Shown here piece after piece: positions 56,093 through 64,000 of a stretch of 64,000 nt of DNA. Made by a program: the position numbers and the translations under genes. Position 1 is the first letter of the stretch. Each line of letters begins with the position of its first letter. The notes beneath the pieces are model-generated. The model was not told the DNA's origin, did not search any database, and saw nothing but the letters and a program-made list of their open reading frames with translations. This DNA is from Planctomycetota bacterium (GTDB taxonomy: Bacteria > Planctomycetota > B15-G4), in assembly GCA_029259715.1 (NCBI GenBank), contig JAJDEP010000016.1, positions 248,001 to 312,000 of the forward strand. The letters are read 5' to 3'.

Positions 56093-57760
56093 ATGTTCCG
56101 TTCGTTCGCTCTTGCCGTGACTTGCGCGGTTGTGGCTTTCGCGGCTCCCACCGTGAATGCGCAGTCCGACAGTCTCCCTGATCCGCCCGAATTCCCTGAC
56201 GAGAACATCACCCTTGGCGCCGACCAGGAGATGCTCGGCAAGTTCCTCTTCTGGGAGGAGCAGATGGGGGGAGACAACACCATGGCCTGTGGCACGTGCC
56301 ACATCCACGAGGCGGGCGGCAGTGATCCGCGTGCCAACGACGCCGACTCCGTCCACCCCGGCGCCGACGGCATCTTCGGCAACGACGACGACGTGCGCGG
56401 CTCCAAGGGCGTCGTGGCCTTCGACCAGACAGCCAAGTCCATCCTGTTCGAGCCCACCTTCTTCCCCAACGTCCAGGTGACCGGCCGCAAGACGCCGTCC
56501 TCCATCAACGCCGCTCACTTCACGAGCACCGGCGTGTTCTGGGACGGCCGCGCGGGCGGCGAGTACACCGACCCGCAATCGGGCCTGATCGAGATCTTCT
56601 TCGCCGGCGCCCTCGAGAGTCAGGCCGTGGGCCCGCCCCTCAGTGACGTCGAGATGGGTGGTGTCGCCCAGACCTGGAACGACATCGTCGCCGAACTCGA
56701 GACGGCCACTCCCATGGCTCTGGCCAGCAACCTGCCCCCGGACATGCAGGACTTCCTGGACAACAACCCGTCCTACCCCGACATGTTCGACACGGTCTAC
56801 GGTGACGATACGATCAACTCCAAGCGTATCGCCTTTGCCATCGCGAACTACGAGCGCACGCTGATCTCGGACAACACCGACCTGGACTCGTTCCTGGACG
56901 GCAACCCGGCGACCCCGCTGGTGACCGCCGGCCTGGACCTGTTCAACGGCAAGGCGAACTGCACCTCGTGCCACACCCTGCCGTTCACCTCCGACCTGTC
57001 CTTCCACAACATCGGCCTGCGGCCGGACGTGGAGGACATCGGTCTCGAGGCCACCACGGGCAGCCCGTTCGATCGCGCCAAGTTCAAGACGCCGAACATC
57101 CGCAACGCCGCCCTGCGTGAGCCGCTGTTCCACAACGGCAGCACGACCGTCGAGGAGTTGATCGACTTCTACATCCGCGGTGGTGACTTCGACAGCGAGG
57201 GCAACCTCGATCCGCTGTTGCTGAACCTCGAGGGCGTCATCGACGAGACTGAGCGCCAGACCCTGATCGACTTCGTGACGATCGCCGTCACCGACCAGGA
57301 CGTGATCAACAACGTGTTCCCGTTCACGCGCCCGACTCTGGGTAGCGAAGCGGCCGCGTTCAACACGATCTACGGTGTGCCGACCCTCGACAGCCAGGGC
57401 GAAGAAGCGCTGGCTCTCGCACACATCCCCGCGAACATCGGCCACGACAACTTCATGGTCGGCGTGCACAACGCGCGTCCGAACCAGCCGGCTTCGCTGA
57501 TCCTGGCCTTCGAACCGGACCCGGCGGGCACGATCTTCAAGGACCCGGCCTACCCCGTGCACGTGAACGTGATCGTCAGCTCGATCTTCCTGTTCTTGAA
57601 CACGGCGACGGATGCCAACGGTGTGGCCAGCATCAGCCTGCCGCTGCCCAAGGATCCGGTGCTGCAGGGCCTGGACATCTACGGCATGTGGGTCGTGAAG
57701 GACCCGATGGTTCCCGGCCGTATCTACACGAGCAAGGGCATCGAGATCCCGCTCTTCTAG
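56093..57760 (+). CDS. Secreted di-haem cytochrome c peroxidase-like protein with C-terminal module
   Basis: A 555-residue periplasmic protein. A signal peptide (about 1-23, ending VNAQSD) precedes a MauG/cytochrome c peroxidase domain with haem sites CGTCH (Cys66, Cys69, His70) and CTSCH (Cys290, Cys293, His294). The segment GRKTPSSINAAHF and the SFHNIGLRPDV and TPNIRNAALREPLFHNG stretches are typical of the family, which reduces hydrogen peroxide or oxidises protein side chains. After about residue 435 it carries an extra module of about 115 residues, ending in IEIPLF, related to the GGxLVP module of the window's other secreted proteins. Its ATG has AGAGGT 6 bases upstream; tandem promoters lie further up. 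Confidence 0.88.
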   Translation: MFRSFALAVTCAVVAFAAPTVNAQSDSLPDPPEFPDENITLGADQEMLGKFLFWEEQMGGDNTMACGTCHIHEAGGSDPRANDADSVHPGADGIFGNDDDVRGSKGVVAFDQTAKSILFEPTFFPNVQVTGRKTPSSINAAHFTSTGVFWDGRAGGEYTDPQSGLIEIFFAGALESQAVGPPLSDVEMGGVAQTWNDIVAELETATPMALASNLPPDMQDFLDNNPSYPDMFDTVYGDDTINSKRIAFAIANYERTLISDNTDLDSFLDGNPATPLVTAGLDLFNGKANCTSCHTLPFTSDLSFHNIGLRPDVEDIGLEATTGSPFDRAKFKTPNIRNAALREPLFHNGSTTVEELIDFYIRGGDFDSEGNLDPLLLNLEGVIDETERQTLIDFVTIAVTDQDVINNVFPFTRPTLGSEAAAFNTIYGVPTLDSQGEEALALAHIPANIGHDNFMVGVHNARPNQPASLILAFEPDPAGTIFKDPAYPVHVNVIVSSIFLFLNTATDANGVASISLPLPKDPVLQGLDIYGMWVVKDPMVPGRIYTSKGIEIPLF

Positions 57761-57790
57761 AGCTCGCGTAGCAAAGACGACGACCAAGCG

Positions 57791-57822
57791 ACGGGCGTCG
57801 GGGCGCAAGCCTCGGCGCCCGT
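57791..57822 (+). terminator. 14-bp hairpin capped by GCAA
   Basis: ACGGGCGTCGGGGC pairs with GCCTCGGCGCCCGT (two G-T pairs) around the GNRA-type tetraloop GCAA, 31 bases after the peroxidase stop. Weaker pairing (CCAA.GCG with CGC.TTGG) may extend the stem. No T-run follows, so it may stabilise the 3' end rather than terminate. Confidence 0.5.
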
Positions 57823-57843
57823 ACGCGTTGGTGACCGTCGCGG

Positions 57844-57997
57844 GGGTCGGGCGGGGGGAATGCCGAGGGGTCTTCGCTCCTCGGGCAGTCCTCGCTTGCG
57901 CGCGCATCCCGAGATCGGCCTAAGGGCCGACCTCGGGATCCGTGCTCGCTGCGGAATCTCGGCTCGAAGACCCCTCGGCATTCCTCCCGCCCGACCC
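57844..57997 (+). repeat. Palindromic element, copy B (88-bp core with 33-bp arms)
   Basis: Arms 57844-57876 and 57965-57997 are inverted repeats of each other at 32 of 33 positions (left arm begins GGGTCGGGCGGGGGG; the one mismatch can form a G-T pair). The core 57877-57964 is the reverse complement of copy A's core, with 86 of 88 positions equal. The arms of A and B are not related to each other. Like A, it lies between convergent genes. Confidence 0.85.
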
Positions 57998-58188
57998 GGG
58001 ACGGTGGATGAGGTTGGAACAGAGGAACAGAACACAGAACCGAGAACAGAAATCGTGGGTTGTGAGGCTGGGGCCGTCTGAAGGTCCTCAACCCTTTCGT
58101 GCAGGAGCTCCTCATCCCGTCCTGAAGTCGCGAGGTCCCCGGAAAACCGGGGACCCCACCGCCACCTCCGCAGCGGGATGCGGCGCCC

Positions 58189-59766
58189 CTACTTCGGACA
58201 CACCTCCACCTTGTGCGCGTCGTGCCGCTCACTCCCGCCGCCGACGTAGCCGAGCTGCTTGAGCTGCTCGATGCGCTCGTCGCTCATGCGGGTGTCCATG
58301 CGCGCGCGGTGATTCGGGTCCCTGAGCCACGCCTCGAGGGCGCGGCGCAGCGGGAGGATGGCCGGCGGCAGGGCGGTGGGGTCGGCCTCGAGTCTCTCGG
58401 GATCGAGACCCTTCAACAAGTTGCGCTGCTGTCCGGGGTCGGCGACGAGGTCGTAGGCCTCGAAGCAGTCCATGGGCAGGCCGGCCGGCGCGTCGGGGTA
58501 CTGCTTGGGCTTGCGGTAGTAGGGCGGCTTGCGCGGCCAGATCTTGTTGCGGTTGTCGATGTAGACGTGGCGGCCGTCGGTGATGGCGAAGATCAGGTCC
58601 TGCCATTCGATGACGGCGTAGGGGTGGGGCGGCTCGGCCGTGTCGCCGCGCAGCAGCGGGAGCAGCGAGGCCCCTTCCATGTCGTCGGGCACGGGCAGGC
58701 CCACGGCGTCGAGGACGGTGGGGGCGATGTCGATGTTCTGGGCCACCTGGTCGAGGCGCGCGCCGGCGGGGATGCCGGGGCCGGCCGCGACGAAGGGGAT
58801 ACGGACCGTGCCGTTGTAGATCGACGCGCCGTGGAAGAAGTAGCGGTGCCGGTCGTACAGCTCTTCGCCATGGTCGGCGGTGAGCATGACCAGGGTGTCG
58901 TCGGCCTCACCGAGGGCGGCGAGCTTGCCGAGCAGGCGCTGCAGACGCGCGTCGGTGGAGGCCAGCGTGGCGTCGTAGAGGCCGAAGACCGCGGAGAGCT
59001 CCTCGTCGGACACGGCCCGGTCGGAGAGGGTGATGTTGGCGAGATGGCTCTCGAGGTTGGGGCCCGAGCCCGGTCCCGGGTCCACGAGGTACTTCGGCAG
59101 GCGCTCGTCGGCGGGGAAGTGGCCGACGTACTCCGGCGGCGGGTTGTAGGGCTTGTGGATGTCGTAGAAGTGCACCCAGAGCGCGAAGGGACGGCTGGTG
59201 TCGACCTGATCGAGGAACGCGTGGGCGGAGGCCTCCACGTTGTTGTCCCACACCCATTGGAAGGCGCTCTCGTTGGCACCGGCCTGCTGGCGGAACTTGC
59301 CGCGGAAGCCGTCGGCGTGGACATCCGCCCCGCGGTAGACCCACTTGTCCTGCGTCGTCGCATCGAAGTTGGCGACGAACACGCCGGTCTGCATGCCGCC
59401 GCGCTGGAGCAGCTCCCACAGCACCTCGTGCCCGTCGCCGAACGAGTTGGCGTTCTCGCGCACGCCGTGGGTGGCCGGGTACTTGCCCGTGAGCATCGAC
59501 GCGATGGACGGGTGGGTCTGCCCCCGGGGCGCGAAGAAGGCATCGAAGGTGACCCCGCGGGCGCCCAGGGCGTCGGCGGCCGGGGACGGGCTGCGGTTCC
59601 AGTCGTCGTTGCCGTAGAGGCCCATCCGGTCGGCGCGCAGCGTGTCGAAGGAGACGATCACGATGTTGGGTGCGTCGGCGTCGACGTGAGGCGTCGCCGG
59701 GGTGCAAGCGGGCAGGGCCGCGAGCAGGGCGAGGGCGGAGAGAAGCGGGGCAGACGGGCGGTTCAC
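58189..59766 (-). CDS. Sulfatase-fold lipoprotein
   Basis: A 525-residue lipoprotein (lipobox AALPAC, Cys21) with a sulfatase/alkaline phosphatase fold: FDTLRADRMGLYG (metal ligand Asp41), APRGQTHPSIASMLTG (nucleophile position Thr84), LTADHGEELYD and a C-terminal QLKQLGYVGG. True sulfatases have Cys or Ser here, turned into formylglycine; Thr suggests a phospho- or phosphonotransferase-like or unmodified hydrolase (inference). The C-terminal QLKQLGYV ending is shared with other members of this subgroup. The start codon is GTG 59766 with CGAGGA 8 bases upstream. It is convergent with the peroxidase gene. Confidence 0.8.
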   Translation of the reverse strand: MNRPSAPLLSALALLAALPACTPATPHVDADAPNIVIVSFDTLRADRMGLYGNDDWNRSPSPAADALGARGVTFDAFFAPRGQTHPSIASMLTGKYPATHGVRENANSFGDGHEVLWELLQRGGMQTGVFVANFDATTQDKWVYRGADVHADGFRGKFRQQAGANESAFQWVWDNNVEASAHAFLDQVDTSRPFALWVHFYDIHKPYNPPPEYVGHFPADERLPKYLVDPGPGSGPNLESHLANITLSDRAVSDEELSAVFGLYDATLASTDARLQRLLGKLAALGEADDTLVMLTADHGEELYDRHRYFFHGASIYNGTVRIPFVAAGPGIPAGARLDQVAQNIDIAPTVLDAVGLPVPDDMEGASLLPLLRGDTAEPPHPYAVIEWQDLIFAITDGRHVYIDNRNKIWPRKPPYYRKPKQYPDAPAGLPMDCFEAYDLVADPGQQRNLLKGLDPERLEADPTALPPAILPLRRALEAWLRDPNHRARMDTRMSDERIEQLKQLGYVGGGSERHDAHKVEVCPK

Positions 59767-59836
59767 GGCGCGGGTCCTCGTTTCGGGCGTGGCAGGTGCC
59801 GACGGTGCAGGCGTGCGCGCGGTGGCGGCACGCCGC

Positions 59837-62800
59837 TCAGAACATCAACGACCACCCGTCGAGACAACCCTGGGCCCAACGCAGGGCCACGAATTTCAGG
59901 CTGCGCACGGTGTCCTCGGCCGGCTCGAGGCGGTAGCCGTTGTTGCTCCGGTCGAGGTCGATGGCCCACAGGGCGTCGGGGTCTACCACGACCGAGACGA
60001 GCTTGGCGTTGGTCTTGTGTTCGCGTCGCGTGAAGCCGCCCGTGCCGTCCCAGGTGCTGCGCTCGACCGTGCCGTCGGCGAAGCGCGCCTCGATGGCCAC
60101 CGGGGCCTCGATGCCGCCCTGCTGCCGCACGACGTAGCGCGAGACCCACACGCCGGAGGGCTCGGCGTCGGAGGTCAGGGTGTCGTCGGGCTTGCCGAGG
60201 ATCCGCCGCCAGTAGTCCAGTTGCCCGGCCTCGTCGTCGTCCTCTGCGGACGCCTCGAGTGTGCCCTTGGTGCCCTGCAGGCCGCCTCCGTCCATCCAGG
60301 TCACGGGGTCGCCCGGACGCCGCTGCTGCGAGAAGCCCACCACGCCGGGATCGCGCCAGGTGGTCACCTGCTCGACGGCGAAGTCGAGGCTGTGGGCGGT
60401 CTCGATGCAGGCCCGCAACCAACCGTCGTGGGCGCCGCCGGTCTGGGCGCTGACCACAGCCAGGAAGTCGTCCTTGGTGGGGTGCTGGAAGCGCCACGCC
60501 TCGACGTAGGCCGCCATGAGCTGCTGCATGGCGTCGAAGCCGATGTGGTTCTCGAGGCTCTGCAGGACGAGGGCGGTCTTGCTGTAGATCAGCGAGCCGT
60601 AACCGCGGGTGAACTCGTAGGAGGGGTTGTCGAGGGCGATGGCCTCGGCGTCGTCGTAGTAGCGATCCTTCTGCCACGCCAAACGGTTGCCGCTCATGTC
60701 CGGGCGGCGCCACGAGCCGAGGCGCGGCACGTCATAGCCCAGCAGCTTGGGCGCACCGGGCTTGCCCAGCGGCGGCGGGTTGTGGAAGGGCGAGGTGGTC
60801 CAGCCCACGAGGTGCGCGAGCGACACGTTGCCGAGCCAGGGGATGCGCGCCTGGTGCTTGCCGTTGAGCAGGCTGCGCCAGGCGTCGCGGCAGGCGAGGG
60901 TGAGCACGTCGGTGGTGCCCGCGTCCGGGTAGTGGTACTCGAGGAACTTGGCGGTGCCCCACGAGTTGATGCCCTCGTCGAGCCAGGCCTCGGTGAACTC
61001 GTTGGTGGCCATGATCCCGTACCAGTACTCGTGGCCGAACTCGTGGGCGGTGACGCCGGCCGGGTCTTCCATGCCCTCGGCGAGGGCGGAGATGTGGTTG
61101 GGGAAGCGCTGGCTGATGGTGAACAGCATGGGGTACTCCATGCCGCCACCGCGTCCGTAGGGCAGCCCGTCGATGACGATGCGGTCGTAGGGGTAGGGCA
61201 TCCAGTAGGTGCCGGAGAACTCGAGGCAGCTCTTGACCACATCGATGACCTGCTGGGCCTTGGGTGCCATGAACGGCTGACACAGGTAGACGATTTCCAC
61301 CGTGCGCCGCTTGTCGCCGAGGACGACGAAGCGGTCGGTGAAGACCTCGGCGTGGGGCGCGGCCACGAAGGCGAAGTCGTGCACGTCCGCGGCGCGGTAG
61401 CGCACGGTCTTGGTCTTGCCGTCCGCCGAGCGGGTGGTGGGGTCGGGCGTGCCCGTCGCCTCGAAGGCGTCGAGGTCGGCCGGGTAGTTGAAGGTCACGT
61501 CGTAGCTGCCGAAGTCGGCGAAGAACTCGCCCATGCGGCGGAACTGGCTGGTGAACCAGCCGTCGTCACCGTGGGCGCAGAATTTGGGGAACCACTGCAT
61601 GCCGTCGATGTGTCGGCCGGTGGCGCCCATGCGCGCGACGACTTCGGGGAAGTGCGTGACGAACTCGATGTCGAGGGTGACGCGCCCGCCGGGCGGCACC
61701 GCGGTGGAGAGGCCGACGCGCATGAGCGTGTCGGCGATGGCGATCTCGACGGGCGGCGTGAGGCCCTTCGCCGGCACGGCCGGCTGGCCCGCCGCGTCGA
61801 GGGTGCGCGCCACGCGGGCCGTACGGATCTCGAGGGTCCCGCCCAACTCTTCGCCGCGTTCGACGACGGGCTTGGGGCCGCCGTCGAGCATCCATTGTGA
61901 CCGCGTGTTGCCGAAGGCCGCCGCGTAGAGGTGCATCCACAGCTCCTCGACCGGCGCGTCCGTCGTGTTGATGAAGGTGGCCTGCTGCGTGACGGTCGCC
62001 GTACGCGCATCGAGGTCGAGGGCGACGTCCATGTCGTAGTGGTTGCGCCGCTCGGCGAGAGCGTCATTGACGGCCGGTGTGGTGCCGGGGAGCGGCTGCG
62101 CCACGCTCTTCACGGGCGCCGCTGCGGGCGCCGGCTTCGGCTGCTTCTGCGGGCCGACCTGGAGCTTGGGCTTGGGAAGCAGGGGGGCGTCAGCGTCCTG
62201 CACGGGCACCTGGCTCGCGACGGCGAGCACCAGCAGCGCCGTCGCGAACAGGACGGCGCCCACGCCCACGCTCTCGCCGGATTCGCGGTCGGCGTTCTTG
62301 ATGGTGTCGTCGAGGGGCGCGTCGGGCGCCGGGTCCGCAGGCGTTGCCGCGTCGGTCGCCGGTGCATTCGACGATGCGGTCGCCGTCCCGGGCGCGGCGA
62401 CGGGCGCGGCGACGGGTGCGGCGACGGGTGCGGCGACGGGCGCGGTCGGCACCAGCGCGGCCGCCACGGGCTCGGGTGGCTGGAGCAGCGGCCACAGCCG
62501 CGACTCGACGGCGAAGCGATACACCAGCGCGCCCTGCACGAGCAGTTGCGTGGCCTGGATCGCCGCGAAGTAGCGCCAGCCGCCATGACTCCCGGCCAGC
62601 AGTCCGTCGGAGAAGATGCCTCGCGTGGCCAGGCTCGAGAGCCACAGCACGAGCAGCAGCGGCGCGAACGACAGCAGCATGCCGAGGCCCGCCGTGTGCG
62701 GCCGCTTGATCAACGCGAAGAAGGAGCGCAGCCAGGTCGCGGGCATGAAGCGTTCGTTCAGCTTGATCGTGCGCAGGCGCGCGATGCGACCGGTCTGGAT

Positions 62801-63358
62801 CACGAGGCCTACGAGCAGCAGGGCCACCAGCGTCTTGGCGGTCATGGTCCAGCCGAGGGTACCGGCGCCTGCGCCCCAGTCGAGGCCTTCCACCAACCAC
62901 GACGTGACGACGCCGGTGAGGCTCGCATTGAGCGCGGCCACGCCCCACAGGGCGAGGCCGGTGAACAGGAGCAGCCACACGAACCGGTGGGCGAAGCGCG
63001 CACAGCTCGCGAAGAAGCCGGAGAAGCGCTGCTTGTCGGCGACCCGGGCCAGCACCGCCGCCGAGAGCAGCCACCAACCGAGGATCCAGAACGGCGCGGC
63101 CGTCGCGGCTGCCCGCGCGCTCGCGGCGACGGCGTCGCCCTGCGCGTTGTGGAAGTCGACGAACGACTCGGTGTCGAAAGCCGCGAGGACCGAGGGGGCC
63201 ATGGGGTTGTGCAGCCAGGTCGCCTCGATGCCCTCGGCCATCGGCGCGATCAGCACCCAGGCCACGGCGAGGTTGAGCAGCCACAGGATGAGGACGATGC
63301 GCCAGCAGGCGAGGGTCGTGCCGAGGGCGCCGAGCAGGGCGGAGAAGACCGTCTTCAT
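59837..63358 (-). CDS. Membrane-anchored M1-family metallopeptidase
   Basis: A 1173-residue protein. Residues 1-300 hold about six membrane segments, then a Pro/Ala/Val-rich linker with VAAP repeats (about 300-330) and another membrane segment (about 372-390). The C-terminal 770 residues are an M1 (gluzincin) peptidase: substrate-recognition motif GGGMEYP instead of GAMEN, zinc site HEFGH (His772, His776) and Glu795 nineteen residues after the second His, in WLDEGINSW. M1 enzymes are usually aminopeptidases. The membrane part resembles exporter-type proteins only vaguely. It lies 18 bp downstream of the Lon-domain gene and is probably cotranscribed with it. Confidence 0.82.
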   Translation of the reverse strand: MKTVFSALLGALGTTLACWRIVLILWLLNLAVAWVLIAPMAEGIEATWLHNPMAPSVLAAFDTESFVDFHNAQGDAVAASARAAATAAPFWILGWWLLSAAVLARVADKQRFSGFFASCARFAHRFVWLLLFTGLALWGVAALNASLTGVVTSWLVEGLDWGAGAGTLGWTMTAKTLVALLLVGLVIQTGRIARLRTIKLNERFMPATWLRSFFALIKRPHTAGLGMLLSFAPLLLVLWLSSLATRGIFSDGLLAGSHGGWRYFAAIQATQLLVQGALVYRFAVESRLWPLLQPPEPVAAALVPTAPVAAPVAAPVAAPVAAPGTATASSNAPATDAATPADPAPDAPLDDTIKNADRESGESVGVGAVLFATALLVLAVASQVPVQDADAPLLPKPKLQVGPQKQPKPAPAAAPVKSVAQPLPGTTPAVNDALAERRNHYDMDVALDLDARTATVTQQATFINTTDAPVEELWMHLYAAAFGNTRSQWMLDGGPKPVVERGEELGGTLEIRTARVARTLDAAGQPAVPAKGLTPPVEIAIADTLMRVGLSTAVPPGGRVTLDIEFVTHFPEVVARMGATGRHIDGMQWFPKFCAHGDDGWFTSQFRRMGEFFADFGSYDVTFNYPADLDAFEATGTPDPTTRSADGKTKTVRYRAADVHDFAFVAAPHAEVFTDRFVVLGDKRRTVEIVYLCQPFMAPKAQQVIDVVKSCLEFSGTYWMPYPYDRIVIDGLPYGRGGGMEYPMLFTISQRFPNHISALAEGMEDPAGVTAHEFGHEYWYGIMATNEFTEAWLDEGINSWGTAKFLEYHYPDAGTTDVLTLACRDAWRSLLNGKHQARIPWLGNVSLAHLVGWTTSPFHNPPPLGKPGAPKLLGYDVPRLGSWRRPDMSGNRLAWQKDRYYDDAEAIALDNPSYEFTRGYGSLIYSKTALVLQSLENHIGFDAMQQLMAAYVEAWRFQHPTKDDFLAVVSAQTGGAHDGWLRACIETAHSLDFAVEQVTTWRDPGVVGFSQQRRPGDPVTWMDGGGLQGTKGTLEASAEDDDEAGQLDYWRRILGKPDDTLTSDAEPSGVWVSRYVVRQQGGIEAPVAIEARFADGTVERSTWDGTGGFTRREHKTNAKLVSVVVDPDALWAIDLDRSNNGYRLEPAEDTVRSLKFVALRWAQGCLDGWSLMF

Positions 63359-63376
63359 GAGCGGATCCGGGATGTC

Positions 63377-64000
63377 CTAGGGTTCGTCGCGACGCGCCCG
63401 GGAGTGCAGCTGCAACCCGAAGGAGTGCAGCGAGGGCACGACGTCCGCCAGCCGTTTGCGGTGGCGGTTGTGGTCGAGCAGCGACAGCAGCGCCTCGATG
63501 CGGTGGCCGACCTCCACTGACTGCAGCAGCGTGATGCGTTCGAGGGGTTGCAGCTCGAGCGACGTGGCGATGCGGTCGACGAGGGCGCCCGGGTCGAAGG
63601 CCGCGGTCACGTCGTAGCTGAGCTGACGCTTGCGCAGGCGGCCGGCGAGGGCGTTCAGGAGCCGGCGGCGCAGGCGGTAGGCCTCGGCCGGGTGGGTGCG
63701 CCCACCGGGGGCGAGCAGCACCTGGGCGCGCCGGAAGGGCTCGCCGCCGACCTCGTTGAGGATCTCGCCGCGCACGAGCCCGTGGAGCACGATGTCGGAG
63801 GTACCGTCGTCGTTGCGGCGGTCACGCACCACCCGTCCCACGCCGACGATGTCGCTCACGAGAGGATCGAGGGCGTCGCACCCGACGAGGATGGTGGCGA
63901 TGGCGATCAGGTGGTCGCTACCGCGCACCACGTCCAGCATGCGCCGGTAGCGCGGCTCGAAGATGTGCAGCGGCAGCAGCTCGCCCGGCAGCAACGCGCC
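63377..64000 (-). CDS. Lon substrate-binding (LON N-terminal) domain protein (5' end missing)
   Basis: The visible 207 residues begin inside the domain: the family start is ...LFPGALLPLHIFEPRYR, and here GALLPGELLPLHIFEPRYRRM runs to the right edge, so a few to about 20 residues are outside the window. VGCDALDPLVSDIVGVGRVV and the LHGLVRGEI segment are typical of stand-alone LON-domain proteins, which lack the ATPase and protease of Lon and have an unknown role. The C-terminal helical part is rich in Arg and Leu. It is upstream of the M1 peptidase gene. Confidence 0.8.
   Translation of the reverse strand, partial: GALLPGELLPLHIFEPRYRRMLDVVRGSDHLIAIATILVGCDALDPLVSDIVGVGRVVRDRRNDDGTSDIVLHGLVRGEILNEVGGEPFRRAQVLLAPGGRTHPAEAYRLRRRLLNALAGRLRKRQLSYDVTAAFDPGALVDRIATSLELQPLERITLLQSVEVGHRIEALLSLLDHNRHRKRLADVVPSLHSFGLQLHSRARRDEP

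Larger units (their letters stand above)
57761..58188. other. Convergent intergenic region between peroxidase and sulfatase genes
   Basis: It holds a GCAA-capped hairpin (57791-57822), the palindromic element copy B (57844-57997) and about 190 bp with no recognised feature. Open frames here are not believable genes. Confidence 0.6.

Overview
The window is about 70% GC by eye and densely coding. It carries 47 protein genes, two of them cut by the window edges, on both strands. No rRNA, tRNA, CRISPR array, insertion sequence or phage gene is visible. The mix of genes fits a free-living member of the Planctomycetota, probably an uncultured or little-studied lineage: secreted SBBP, FG-GAP and parallel beta-helix proteins that share a C-terminal module with a GGTLVP-like core, sulfatase-fold lipoproteins, a NodU carbamoyltransferase cluster with a DUF5989 tail, a paired SPFH system and a di-haem peroxidase. 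This assignment is an inference from gene content, not a phylogeny.

Layout. 1-2.3 kb (minus strand): HAD phosphatase, peroxiredoxin, DUF4863-like cupin and acylphosphatase. The peroxiredoxin has an in-frame TGA exactly where the catalytic cysteine belongs and is read here as a selenoprotein. 2.4-8.7 kb: a membrane protein, a large carboxypeptidase-regulatory-repeat protein, an inositol-monophosphatase-like enzyme and a small lipoprotein. 8.8-20 kb: SBBP-repeat secreted protein, GTP-dependent PEP carboxykinase, MFS transporter, YyaL/DUF255 protein and an FG-GAP protein with seven near-identical repeats. 20-26 kb: rhodanese, cold-shock protein, esterase and a three-gene molybdenum hydroxylase of the 4-hydroxybenzoyl-CoA reductase type. 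26-34 kb: Ada, carbamoyltransferase cluster, CvpA-like protein, transketolase-like enzyme and GNAT protein. 34-39 kb: two tandem beta-helix proteins and thioredoxin reductase. 39-44 kb: an exonuclease VII large subunit fused in frame to a sulfatase-fold domain, the exonuclease VII small subunit, a DUF6687-like protein and a 60-residue histone-fold protein. 44-55 kb: paired lipoproteins, a secreted HExxH protein, the hut operon (hutH, membrane protein, hutU) and an SPFH pair. 55-64 kb: methyltransferase, di-haem cytochrome c peroxidase, sulfatase-like lipoprotein, membrane M1 peptidase and the start of a Lon-substrate-binding-domain gene.

Gene expression. At least eight genes have a TANNNT -10-like hexamer placed so that its end lies only 6-7 bases before the start codon, which predicts leaderless mRNAs. 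The same hexamer recurs further upstream of genes that have Shine-Dalgarno sites. Convergent gene pairs are separated by long palindromes. Two of these share an 88-bp core (86/88 identical, opposite orientation), yet each is flanked by unrelated, self-complementary arms.

The observations most worth following are the selenocysteine peroxiredoxin with a plausible SECIS hairpin, the palindromic element with replaced arms, the exonuclease VII-sulfatase fusion, the histone-fold protein and the leaderless promoter architecture.
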